From: Paragyromitra xinjiangensis
Lineage: Eukaryota > Ascomycota > Pezizomycetes > Pezizales > Discinaceae
Length of the DNA: 64,000 nucleotides
Direction: 5' to 3'
Assembly: GCA_038503065.1 (NCBI GenBank)
Contig: JBCAMK010000020.1
Span: 992,001-1,056,000, forward strand
Notes under the pieces: model-generated
The model's input: the letters and a program-made list of their open reading frames with translations, nothing else
Databases searched by the model: none
Told to the model about the DNA's origin: nothing
Program-made: the position numbers and the translations under genes
Shown: positions 48,409 to 58,971 of the stretch, piece after piece
Layout of the letters: each line of letters begins with the position of its first letter
Position numbering within the stretch: the stretch's first letter is position 1

Positions 48409-50972
48409 TCACCCCTTCGTTCTCATATTCCCTAGATCAAACCCCTCTTCCCCTTCTTCCCTCCCTACATCCTCCCCACCATCTCCCCTCCTCGCCTCCC
48501 CAGTTCCCTTCCTGCCTCCACTCGCCACAAACCCCGTCTTCGCCTTCACTGCCGGATCATCACCTAACATCCACGCAAACGAGCTCTGTGCAAGAGAGCT
48601 CCTCGGCTTATGTGTCAAAAAATCCGGATCCGAATTATTCTTAAAGCTCGTCTTCACGAACCCACCAGGCGGTGAACTCGGTGTCTTTGCCATCAGCGTC
48701 GCACTCAATGAAGACGCTGGATTTAGAGGTGATGCTGCGGCTGCAGCTGACGAGCTCCTCCTGTACGCTGGCGGGGGGACCTTCCCAGTCGTTGCTGGTG
48801 ACCCTGGCGTGCTCGGCGCTGTCGGAAAATTATCCAGTAACCCGGTATCCAACACCTTCGTCCCATCCGCCAGACACGCGCGCACATGTCTCAATCTTTC
48901 GATCGCCGTTTGTCTCCCTATCGGATCTAACGGTTCCTGTTCCAGTGCCTCTATACTTAACCCTACTATCTTCTCGAGCTGCTTCCTTCTTTGCTCGTCC
49001 TGTTTGAGTCGTTTGCTCAACGCACGGCTTTTTCTGACCAGTTCCTCCTCCCGAGCGATCTCCTTCGTAGCTTCCGCCCACTGAGCTTGCTGCTGTTGCT
49101 GGAAACCTTGCACGTTTTTCTTGACTTCAACGACGGCACGACCAACAGCACGGTTAACGCCCCATTTTTCGCCCCGGTCGAGGACATTACGGGCTACGTC
49201 GGAGATAACAGAGTCAAGTTGGACGCCCGGGATGAAGCGAGTCGGAGAGCCAAGAGGGCTTTTAGTGCGGGAGATTTTGGGGATTGTTGCTTGTCTTGGA
49301 GGCTTTGGTGCTGCTGGCTCGCGGTTGGAGTATTGCATGATGATGTGACGGCCGCCAGCGATCGTGAGGTTCTCCCTCAGGTGAATAGCGTCTGCGACAA
49401 ATGTAGCAGGGAGATGTGGAGCATTGGGAGAGGGATACCGTAAGACGAGAGTAAGCGCTGTGGAATAGTCCGCTTCTACCACTATCAAAAGGTCAGCATC
49501 CTAGTCTGGGACAAGAGATATGTTGGGTTACAGACACGACCATCGAATTCGCAGAAGCATGGCGACACAAATGTAATCTACTAGTACCAGATTCGGGTCC
49601 TCCGCGAATAACGAATCCCATACCTCCAACAACTCAGACAGGGGAAATTCCCGTCCGAAGAGGAGCCGAATCCAGCGACTACACCCCGAAAGTCAGCTCC
49701 TCCATCCCCACCCACGACCTCTCTCCTGATGGGTAGCAAGAATGCAAGAGACATACATCAAAAACACTTGCGGTAGCACATCCAACGCCTTCAAATGGTC
49801 TCCAAGCTGCGGATCCACCTGCATGAGCAATTGCTCGTGAATATACTTACTCTTCTCAACAATCGGCGGCTTCCCCCTTCCATCTGCTCTACCTCTAGCT
49901 TTCCCGCCCTCCCCTTCTTCTCCTAGCTCATACCATGCCTTCGCGCTCCTCATAATGACCTGAAACAAGCTAAACACATCATGATCCACATAACTTGCAT
50001 CCAGCACCTCCCTCATCACACTCTCCTGCTCACCCAACGATTCTCCCTCTTCTAAGGCAGAGTCGGGGGAGATGGCATCTCCACTCAACACCCACAGAAT
50101 TACAGCTACGATCTCATGCATTCCCTGGCGATAACCTAGGTCCTCGTTTAGCTTACAGTACACGAAGAGGATGTCGAGAAGGGACTTCTGGACGACAGGG
50201 TCGCGGAAGTAGTTGACGTCGGGCATGCATCTTTCGACATCCTGGATTATTTCTTTGCGGAGCTCTTCGTCTTTGCGGTAGCGTGTCCAAGGGTTCTATA
50301 GCAGGATGAAATTGGGGCATTAGCGATAAGCTCTTTCTCATAGCAGTAGTGTAGATAGGTAGGTAGTTAAATCAGATTGAAGGGAAGAGAAGGAGTAATA
50401 TTACAGATTCATCTTCTGCTAAAGGATCAATATCCCCCGCGCCAAGGTCATTTCCCTTCTCAAACGGTGCAACATGACTAGCTCTTAACTCTTCATACGC
50501 GCTCCGTTCCGCCGCTAGAGTCTTCCCAAATGTCGAAGGATCAAACTCTGGGAATAGTAGCCATATCTACACAACCTCAAAACAAACCCATGAGCTTATA
50601 GAATTTAACCTCGAAACTCCATACGAAGATGGTGGCACAGACCTTCCAGCAGACTGATCGTAGTCCGAGTTCACAGGGTGCGTTAGCGCCTCGTTCTGTT
50701 GTCACTGCTTTCAGGGTTTCTAGTGAGGAATGGGTATCGAAGATAGCTCTCCATCGTTTTCTGAATTGGATCTCTAGTTAGCTTAAATCATAGCTTGATT
50801 TCACCCTAGTTCCCGTCTGCTGGTCTTTTGTGCACACTTTGGCGGGTGGAGGCAGCAAGAATATAGAATTTTGAACACACAAGGAACACATGGGGGAGTG
50901 AGTAGGGTACATGTACGTACCTCGCTTCTTGTATCGAGTGCATCTCATGTTAGTTAGGTTCTCAGCATTCAC
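48409..50972 (-). CDS. TBC-domain Rab GTPase-activating protein, TBC1D5-like
   Basis: RabGAP. TBC1D5 acts on Rab7 with retromer. Inferred exons: 50972-50921, 50774-50644, 50566-50405, 50295-49757, 49678-49536, 49481-48409 (699 aa), with all phases consistent. Marks: KRWRAIFDTHSSLETLK, ELGLRSVCWK, PWTRYRKDEELRKEIIQDVER with the arginine finger at about residue 137, DLGYRQGMHE with the glutamine finger at about 172, and then RWIRLLFGREFPLSELLEVWD. Both catalytic fingers are present, so it should be an active GAP. The C-terminal half is a coiled-coil and low-complexity tail (ARNVLDRGEKWGVNRAVGRA, QQQQQ, KRLKQDEQRRKQLEK). Exon 1 is short and its start uncertain. A second in-frame ATG lies at 50948. 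Confidence 0.88.
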
Positions 50973-51290
50973 CCCGCGATTCGGAGATTGCTGTGGCTCT
51001 AGGTTCCACTGGGATGACGGTTACACACAGGTGGGGTATGTTAGGTACTAGCCCAATGCCAGCGATCAGATCACTCTCTACGATAAAAATTATAATATTC
51101 CGTCTTTACTAGGATTCAATCCTTTCAATACTATCTACGTCTACCAAGGGAAAAAAAAAAAAGAAATACAAACTAATTTCTACTAACAGCGCTGAACCAT
51201 GAAACCCCACTCGATGCAATAATTAAACGAAATAAGATCTAAACTTGTCCAAGAAACACCCTTCCTCTCCATTCCTCCTTATACAACACC
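50973..51290. other. Short intergenic gap
   Basis: 318 bp between two minus-strand genes. It should hold the TBC gene promoter and the 3' UTR of the next gene. It includes a 12-base A run near 51149. Nothing else is seen. Confidence 0.5.
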
Positions 51291-53000
51291 TTACCCCTTC
51301 AATCCTTTCCCATGCCTCTCCCAAAACGCCCTACATCCCCCATGTCCCCAACTCTCCTCCCACCAACCTTTCCTATCAACTTTTTCCTTCAATACTCCTA
51401 CTACCTCCCCTTTCCCTAGGCCACACAGCCTACACTCTCCTGTCCCACTAACACTCCCCCTGCCAGCCGTACCCCTCCCCCCAATAGTCTCATCAAGAAT
51501 CTCAGGCACACCTTTCCCCATAGCGGCCTTCAACCTCCCCGCGCCATCACCCCACAACCTACACGTCTCCTTCACTTCCCGTTCCTCTTTCTGCTGCTCC
51601 CAGTTAACGTTCGTTCCCCCTATAGCACCTAGTTTCATCCCCCCTCCACTTCCCCTACTACCACTTCGGTTCCGTGCTGAAGGAAGCATGGGCCTGCTCC
51701 GTCTTTTTCGTCCCGCTATAATTCTTCCCGCAACCCGACCAAATTCACACACGCTCTCAAGGAACTCTTTTGTTTTCGGATGGGCGAGCACCCGCTGCCG
51801 GAGAGGGAACGGAAGCGTGGTGAGTTTATCAAGTAGGTGAGTCTGCGGGAGCAGAAAGAGTGGAGGGAATGCCGTGAGCAAGACTGAGACAGGTGGTATT
51901 TGGAGTTGTGGGGCATTGATAGGTTTTGCTCTAGGAGGCGAAGAGAATGTTTTGAGGGTTATACTATGGCGGTTGGTATTCTGGGGAGGTGGTGGAGTGG
52001 AAAATGTATTCGGGGGAGGAGTACTGAATTTACTTCGGGGGGGAAAGTTGAATGCATTCGGAAGAGAGACGTTGAGCGGATTCGGTGGAGGAGTGCTGAA
52101 TATGCTCTGAGGTGGTGCAGGAGTGGTTGGGGAGGTCATAAATTCGCCAAAGTCGTCGTCATCGTCGATGAGTGACTTCTGGTGACGATGTTTCGGCTTC
52201 GGGGGTGTCGGTGGAGGAGGGGGGGTGCTGTTCCGTACATAATTCCCATTTCTCTGTATCCCTGAAATCCCGTTCCTCGGTAGTGTAATACTGGCTGTTG
52301 AGCGAAATCCCAAGCCCCCAAGATGCGTATTAGCAGGGGCAGGGACAAGAGTAGCAGATGTAAAATCTCCAAAGTCGTCATCATCCTCTTCCTCATTCCC
52401 CATACCCAGCAGATCCGGGGGTGGTGTGGGTGCCGAGAACCCCCCAAACACCCCAGCACCTATAGTCGAAGATTTCCTCTGTCCATCTATACTATCGAAA
52501 TCATTTTGACTGACTAGTCTCGGGGGTGGTGGTGTGAACCGTCCACCTCTCCCATCATTCCCAGAGAAATCATTCCCCAGGGCAGCAAACGGGTCAATCT
52601 TGCTGGAGCTCGGCAGCACCCCATGGAAGCTCACTGGCCTCGGTATTTGACCCAACCTCGTTACCTGGGGTGCTCTTGGAGGCCACGGTGCTTGTGGGCT
52701 GCCAACAATACCGAGAAGGTCATCGAAATTAGTAGCGGATGCTCGTTGGTGGTGGCCATGAGAGGCTGTCCGCACGAGAGGGACATTGTGGAGTGGAAGT
52801 TGGGGCCTAGGAGCAGGGGGGAGATTAAGATTCAGGGGGTCACGGGGATCAACAGAGGTGAATCTACGGTTAGAGGAAGAGGCATAAGTTGATGAGGTAG
52901 GGGTAAAGGAGCGGATAGGATCAGGAGCGGCAGTGACAGCAGCAGCAGGCACAGGAACAGAGTAGAGGGAATCGAATTCGCTCAGGAGGTCCTGTGACAT
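51291..53000 (-). CDS. DDDDFGDF-motif protein with C-terminal CxxC...HGGC
   Basis: Single-exon gene of 569 aa, mostly disordered. It has two acidic-phenylalanine motifs (DDDDFGDF at about 210 and DDDDFGEF at about 287) of the type that binds the ear domains of AP-1 gamma and GGA adaptins. Further candidates are NFDDLLG and DPFAALGNDFSG. Proline-rich repeats of the form FSTPPPN occur in the middle. The C-terminus is folded-looking (LLDKLTTLPFPLRQRVLAHP) and ends with CRLCGLGKG...HGGC, a possible metal site. I recall proteins of this kind in ascomycetes, often carrying a kinase-like name (ppk6) by annotation transfer, but no kinase motif is visible. A clathrin-adaptor accessory role is inference. 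Confidence 0.8.
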   Translation of the reverse strand: MSQDLLSEFDSLYSVPVPAAAVTAAPDPIRSFTPTSSTYASSSNRRFTSVDPRDPLNLNLPPAPRPQLPLHNVPLVRTASHGHHQRASATNFDDLLGIVGSPQAPWPPRAPQVTRLGQIPRPVSFHGVLPSSSKIDPFAALGNDFSGNDGRGGRFTPPPPRLVSQNDFDSIDGQRKSSTIGAGVFGGFSAPTPPPDLLGMGNEEEDDDDFGDFTSATLVPAPANTHLGGLGFRSTASITLPRNGISGIQRNGNYVRNSTPPPPPTPPKPKHRHQKSLIDDDDDFGEFMTSPTTPAPPQSIFSTPPPNPLNVSLPNAFNFPPRSKFSTPPPNTFSTPPPPQNTNRHSITLKTFSSPPRAKPINAPQLQIPPVSVLLTAFPPLFLLPQTHLLDKLTTLPFPLRQRVLAHPKTKEFLESVCEFGRVAGRIIAGRKRRSRPMLPSARNRSGSRGSGGGMKLGAIGGTNVNWEQQKEEREVKETCRLWGDGAGRLKAAMGKGVPEILDETIGGRGTAGRGSVSGTGECRLCGLGKGEVVGVLKEKVDRKGWWEESWGHGGCRAFWERHGKGLKG

Positions 53001-53783
53001 ATTGAGAAAGGGGAAGAAGGGAAAGAAGATAAACGAAGATGAAATGTTTAGTCTTGAAATAACAACAGTAAGGAATGTGATGAGAAAACGTCAGATTGGG
53101 GGTGATATTTACGACCATCTGGGTAAAGACGGAGTTCGGCCGGAGACTTCCATCGAGAGATACATGTATGCACTGCACACCTATGTACTCGGGGATGGGT
53201 GTGAAAATCGGAAAGCTTCAATCCCTGTTCTCATACGAATTTGTATGGCAAAGGCCGTGCACGTTTTCCGATTTTTACACCCATCCCCGAGTATGCATGT
53301 ATGACATTGGATGTATGTACAACATGGAGAGCCCCTACTATACAGCTGCATAGGCAGAGCACATTCTAGAACGGGTAAAATAAAAAGTGTGTGTGATTCT
53401 AGCCAGGGGTTGCGGCTCAAAATAGGTGGACGAGCGACCCCGTTCCGCCGCATCGCATCACATCATAGGCCGGCTCAGCGATGATTGGTGGGGTTAATGA
53501 GCTATGACCACCGTTGCAGCTGAGAGTATGGGGAAGAACACCGTGGTCAAAGGCACAGCTCATCTCTTCCCCATCCCAACTCCCCCACTATCTCTTCCAC
53601 GTACATACATACGTATATATACACGCTCTCTGCATTGCATCAGTCCCTCGCTTTGTCTCTCGCACGGTTTCTTCGTTTTGCGCTGTCGCTCACTCCCCAT
53701 TCACCTATTCATTCATTCATCCCGTCGCTCACTCAGCCAGCCACTGCTTGCTTCACTACTAGCTAGCTCTCTGCCCCTCAAAC
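53001..53783. other. Divergent promoter region with fold-back element
   Basis: 780 bp between two divergent genes. It carries the fold-back element at 53186-53293 and, next to HUT1, CT-rich leader with TTCATTCATTCATCC and TATATATACA near 53615. Confidence 0.6.
53186..53293. mobile_element. MITE-like fold-back element
   Basis: The arms 53186-53214 and 53265-53293 are 29 bp and pair with a single mismatch. The core of both is GGGGATGGGTGT. The centre contains a second small palindrome (CATACGAATTTGTATG) and TACATGTATGCA-like sequence lies on both sides. It has no coding capacity. It resembles a short non-autonomous DNA element. Function as a promoter hairpin is the alternative. Confidence 0.65.
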
Positions 53784-55070
53784 ATGACACGGCGGAAACC
53801 GTCCTCCCCCACTAAGTCCTCCAAGGACCCGATCGTTGCCGTCGCAGACTCAGTCGCCCACAAAGCCGAAGAAGCGAAAGACCACGGCAGCTCCATCTTC
53901 CAGCTCGTCATCTGTGTCGGTGGCATCTACGCCTCCTTGTGCGTACTTCCTATCCCTATCCTTCAAACAATAGCTCAGGTTAGCTAACAATACCCCTACT
54001 CTAGCCTCACATGGGCTCTCCTCCAAGAACGAATAACCACTACTCCCTACGGTCTCGACAAGAAGATCTTCCGCGCTTCTCTCGTCCTTAACACCGTCCA
54101 ATCCCTCTTCGCCGCGCTAACCGGCTACGTCTACTTTCGCTATTCGAACTCTTCCCCATCCTCCACTGCAAGAGTCTTCCCAAACCTATCAATCTCTCTC
54201 CGCCTCCTCCTCGTCTCAATTACTCAATCCCTCGCATCCCCGTTCGGATACGCTAGCTTGAGACACATCGACTACATTACCTACATCCTCGCAAAATCAT
54301 GCAAACTCCTCCCGGTCATGTTCCTTCACGTCACTCTCTTCCGAAGAAAGTACCCGCTGTATAAATACGCAGTCGTCATGATGGTCACCGCAGGTGTCGC
54401 CGTCTTCACACTATACCCATCAAACCCAAAGAAGCTGAAGAAGAGCAGTGGCGGAGAAGTCGAGAAGAATGTGGTCTGGGGGATGTTCCTATTATCCGTG
54501 AACCTATTGTTTGACGGCCTCACCAATACCATCCAAGACGACATCTTTGCACGTACCCCCAAGGGCGTTGTAAGTGGACCGCAGATGATGACTGCACTAA
54601 ATACACTGTCCTCTGTCATGACGCTAGGATACCTAGCGCTCAACCCGTGGAGCACCGAACTTGCAGACGCATTGGCGTTTGTGCAAGAACACCCAAAGAT
54701 TGGAATGGATATTCTTGGATTTGCAGTGTGTGGTGGCCTCGGTCAGGTCTTTATCTGTGAGTCCCTCTTTCAACGGAATTCTTTGATTGCTAAAAACTAA
54801 CAAAACCCAGTCCACACTCTCTCCAAATTCGGTTCCCTCGTCCTTGTCACTGTAACAGTGACCCGCAAAATGTTGTCCATGATCTTCTCCGTGGTTGCCT
54901 TCGGACATAGTCTGTCCGGAATGCAATGGCTTGGTGTGGGGCTTGTGTTTGGTGGTGTTGGCGCTGAGGCCGAGATGAAGAGACAGGGTGAGGTGGCGAA
55001 AAGAAAGGCCAAGATTGAGGCTGGGCAGAAAGCCGCAGTAGAGGGAAATAGACATACCAAAAAGGAATAG
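53784..55070 (+). CDS. HUT1: ER UDP-galactose / nucleotide-sugar transporter (HUT1, SLC35B family)
   Basis: Multi-pass membrane carrier of the drug/metabolite transporter superfamily. Yeast Hut1 sits in the ER. Inferred exons: 53784-53938, 54005-54756, 54811-55070 (388 aa), with introns of 66 and 54 bp. Marks: FQLVICVGGIYASFLTWALL and LLQERITTTPYG at the N-terminus (junction 1), SLRHIDYITYILAKSCKLLP, DGLTNTIQDDIF, GLGQVFIFHTLSKFGSLVLV (junction 2) and then TVTVTRKMLSMIFSV. About eight to ten hydrophobic segments alternate with basic loops. The C-terminus HTKKE is lysine-rich, close to a dilysine retrieval signal. The disordered Lys/Ser N-terminus is cytosolic. Confidence 0.93.
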
Positions 55071-55613
55071 AGTTGAGGCGTTTTTTCTTTCTTTCTCCGT
55101 ACTGTGTTATATTGGGATAAAGAGACGGGAAGGGGTGGGGGAATGTATGTTAGGGACCATTGAAGGATTGGAATTTCTCATGGAAAATTATTGTTTCTTT
55201 GGGTTATAGGATAGAACCGGTGTTTAAAACCTCTTAAATGTTATATTTGGCCCGGCTTAACATCATTATGTGGGTTAGGGGATACTCAATAACTACGGGC
55301 TAGTGAGAACGTGGATTGCGAGTGATACTTCAAGATCTAACAAAATTCGTGAGGAAAATTTCGAGACCTGGGCAAATGAATCTCGACTCCAGCACAACTT
55401 TCCTAATAATATCAATGACCCAAATAGCAATATGGCCCATGGATTCCACCCTACAGCCCACCTCCTCAACCACCAAACTCGCAAAATGAAACTTTTATTG
55501 TTCTACCCAAGCTAATGCAACCAGCGATTTTAAATTGCTGTCGGTATCATCTCCGCTATCTACTGTAAGTGAATATCAAAATGTAGAGCCAGATCAACCG
55601 TCTTAATTGCACA
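55071..55613. other. Intergenic (convergent 3' ends)
   Basis: 540 bp between the HUT1 and FRS1 stops. It should contain both 3' UTRs. No gene is seen. Confidence 0.5.
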
Positions 55614-57912
55614 TCATAGGAAGGCTTCAAGATTTATCTCCATCGCCGAAACAGGATATGGGATTTCGAATTTTTCGAGAACCGAAGGGTGCAAGCTGTA
55701 TCAACAGTTAGTCATACCAATATATATTTTTGCTTCATAGAAAATCACTCACATCCCAAAAGTTCCAATCTGCCTCTTTTGCCCATCCTTGTAACTGACC
55801 CAAATCGACGCCGCCCTGCCGGGGAAATACGTTTCATCTATTCACCATCAGCAATCACTAATCTCACTAAAGCTCCGTATTTCAACGCTTACCATCACAC
55901 GCCTCAATCCAGTATACTTCTTTCACCTCCTCCGCCCCACTCTCTTTAACTCCTGTGCTTAGCATCGCCATAACTCTGTCCAGCAACCCGTGCACAACCT
56001 CAAACCCACTCGTTTTCCCACAGATTGCCGCCGCAAAATGTCTCTCATTCCGGCTTTTCCTCTCCAGAGTCTCATCTTTGAACGCAACATCACTACTCTC
56101 AAATACCTTGATCGGCAGAGAATGTTTTCTGTTCTCCCTAATTGTCTTCAATATACCTGGGAGAAGAGATGTACGGACAACTTGGTATTCGGCTGTCTTG
56201 GGATTGGCGAGCCTCACTGCCGTCTTTCCGTCATCTTTACGGTTCAACCATGCGAAGTTCTCATCATGAGAGCATAAAATCAACGGCATAACCTCTGACC
56301 ACCCACACATTGCAGCCTCAAGACGGACTATATCTCCAAGTTTATTGAGTGGGAGGGGCGCGGCGATGGTCCCAGATTTACCCGGGAAGGTACGCGGGAG
56401 GTTATTGTATCCGTAAGCAATCGCGACGTCTTCCATAATGTCGCATTGGTGGAGGACATCAGCGCGGGTGACAGGAACATCAATTTCGAGGATATCAGAG
56501 TCGGAGTTGGAGGGTTTAGCAGTATACGCCATTTTTTCAAGGAGCGTGCAGATTTCAGTGGCGGAGAGAGAGAGGCCGCAACAGGAGTTGATGTAAGAGA
56601 CTTCTGCGGTTGTAGATCTAGGAGTCATGTCCGGGACTTCACGTGATTCATTATTGTGAGATGAGATGATCTTCACGGGTTCAACACTGGAGCGCGAAGT
56701 CAGTAAGGTTCATAGAATAGTTTAGGAATTTTGGATGAGTACGTGAAAGCTTCATCGCAATACTGAGAGAACATGGCGACCAGGATGTTTGTCACAATCT
56801 CCACCTTAGTACGGTCCGTCGCAGTAATCTCAATGAAGACATTCCGAGTGTCTAGCGTAATCTTGGAATGGTTGCTGTTGATGATCGGAGGCAGCGAGCA
56901 GACCGTCCGGTTGGCATCCAAGATCACAGGGTACACTGGCGAGTCCTTAATAATATAGAGATATTTCCCGAGATTTCTGTCGTTCTGCATCAACTTTCTC
57001 AGCACACTCGTTCCCTCTTCATAAAAAGAGCTCACTCGGCAGCGCACCTCGTAAAATTCCATTAACTCTTTCCCGTTCATGACTTTTTCCTGGTTGAGTG
57101 GGGTGAAAACGATTTCCTCTGGTGAAAGTGCTTCATAGGTGAAGGGTCCCTTGACTGTGTCCAGATCATGGGTTCCCATAGACACCAAGGTACGTTGGCG
57201 GCACAGATTCTGGTGGAGCTTGTCCTGGAGAGCAATGAATGAGTCATAGCGATCTTGAGTGAACTTGATACCTCTCAAGACAGCAGCAGAAATATATGGA
57301 CGAATTTGAGTAGTCTAGTAGTGTTGTCAGTGGGTCAAATAACGCAACAGAGCTAGCAAACTTGAGTTTGGTACCGATTCGTGAACAGTGATTTCGTGGG
57401 CCTCGCCGTTAGGGGGAGCAACAACGCGAAAATTCGGCATAGAAGATTTCCCACGGAAGACGTTCAGCATGAGAGAAATTCCCTCGTGGCAGAGCATGTC
57501 ATATCTATATCCGATATACACAATTAATTTTTTTTTCTGACTCTGGGGAATGATTGGTCAATATCGTCACCTGTTGGCAGGAATCTCAATTTTCAGTTGA
57601 GGAGCCTGTTCCTTTGGTCTATCGGCATCACCTTCAGTCTGTGAAGGAACCGAATAATTAAGGTTAGGATAATCATTTCTAGAACAACATATTTCCTCGA
57701 GATAGTGCGTACATCCTCATCCAACTCAATGCCTGTTTAAAGAAAATCAGAGAGATAGTTTGTTAGTGGGTGAGTGACAGGATATGCATGTGCAAAAAAT
57801 AGTGACAGAGCCGCATACCAAACTCAAAGCAGAGCTCATCGAATTCCTCGGTAGTGTACTGCTGCCCAAGAGCCTCAAAGAGATCATACTTATTAACTGA
57901 AACGGTAGGCAT
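55614..57912 (-). CDS. FRS1: Phenylalanine--tRNA ligase beta subunit (cytosolic)
   Basis: Beta subunit of the alpha2-beta2 enzyme that charges tRNA-Phe. Eight inferred exons: 57912-57819, 57732-57713, 57638-57571, 57504-57375, 57314-56743, 56686-55893, 55837-55753, 55695-55614 (614 aa, normal length). Marks: [16 protein letters not shown] at the start, a 20-nt exon 2 encoding GIELDED, and the [16 protein letters not shown] block over a junction. Then come [38 protein letters not shown], the B3/B4 editing region, and [18 protein letters not shown] of the B5 domain. It closes with [31 protein letters not shown] and MEINLEAFL. It is divergent to TPD3, sharing a 1.1-kb promoter region. Confidence 0.96.
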
Positions 57913-58971
57913 TTCGAAAGTGCAGCCTGCTGGTTAGGCGAACAAATTTAGTGGCGAGGAGTTGTTAATTGAGCTGCGATGAGGTTGAAGCTCTGTGGTC
58001 GACAGCTGTAGAATGACTCGATGGAGGGGTTTTTGGAGGGGTTGTTTGCGGATGTGCGGGGGTTTCAGATAAGCCTCAATCCAAGTGCACAGCCACACAA
58101 GCTGAATTGTGGCGTCTTCCCTCCTCTGAGCGCCAACTTCTAAAGTAGGTACTACCTAGTACGGTACTTGTTGTTGCTTGTTGCTGTCAGAGACAAGCAG
58201 AGCAGAAAGTGCGAGAGGCAGACGGACAGAGACAGACAGCGCCAGAGAAAGCATCTCGGGCAGAACAACACACATCCCACTTCTCGCCCTGTTACAGCAA
58301 CAACACAAGCCCCTCATCCCAACCCGTATCAGCTCAAGCCTGTTCCCTTTCCCCCACATCTTTCCCTCCACCATCCACACTTCTCCCCTCTGTTCCCTCC
58401 CCCTCCAATCGACTTAATCCATCACTCAATTACCGCCGTCTCCCCTCTCTTCCGCTTTTGCTCTTTCTACTCCCTTCCTCCTTCGATTCTTCCTCCCCTT
58501 AACTCTCACCCCGCTTCCCTCTGCTGCTGCTCACCTGCGTGGACGCTATCGGTCGCATCCTGCAAGTAACCAAGCAAGCAAGCAAGCAAGCAGCCAGCCA
58601 AAAATCTACTTAGTACCAAAGTTTATTTCATCATCAATCAACTCCTGTTAGTAATGCCCAAACCTACTGCTAAATAACCCCCCCCCCTCCTTCCTCCCTT
58701 ATCTGATATGACGCCCATCCTCCCCTTGCCCTGCACGACATTCGAACGCAGATCTATCTATCTAACAAAGAGCCCCTCCCAACTTTTCTTTTGAGGCTCT
58801 TCACAACTAATTTCCGCTTCGAATATAGTGCTCTGTGAAACTCGGCTTCCCTCGAGCTAGTACACCAAATATCCCCCCCTTCGTGATAATCAATCGATCT
58901 CTAACTGAGATCACTACCACTACAACCCTAAGGAACGAGCTGATCTCCCCTCAGCCTTACAACGTTGTACG
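57913..58971. other. Divergent promoter region FRS1 / TPD3
   Basis: 1.06 kb. CT-rich stretches run toward the TPD3 start (58310-58560). An AAGC microsatellite is at 58571-58592 and a C run near 58679. Overlapping short frames in the CT-rich part are low complexity and not protein-like. Confidence 0.6.
58571..58592. repeat. (AAGC)n microsatellite
   Basis: Five uninterrupted CAAG units in the TPD3 leader or promoter. Confidence 0.9.

Noticed and set aside
48299..49084. 261-codon plus-strand frame opposite the TBC gene
   Set aside because: Antisense shadow of the low-complexity tail of the RabGAP. Ser/Pro-rich with no recognisable features.
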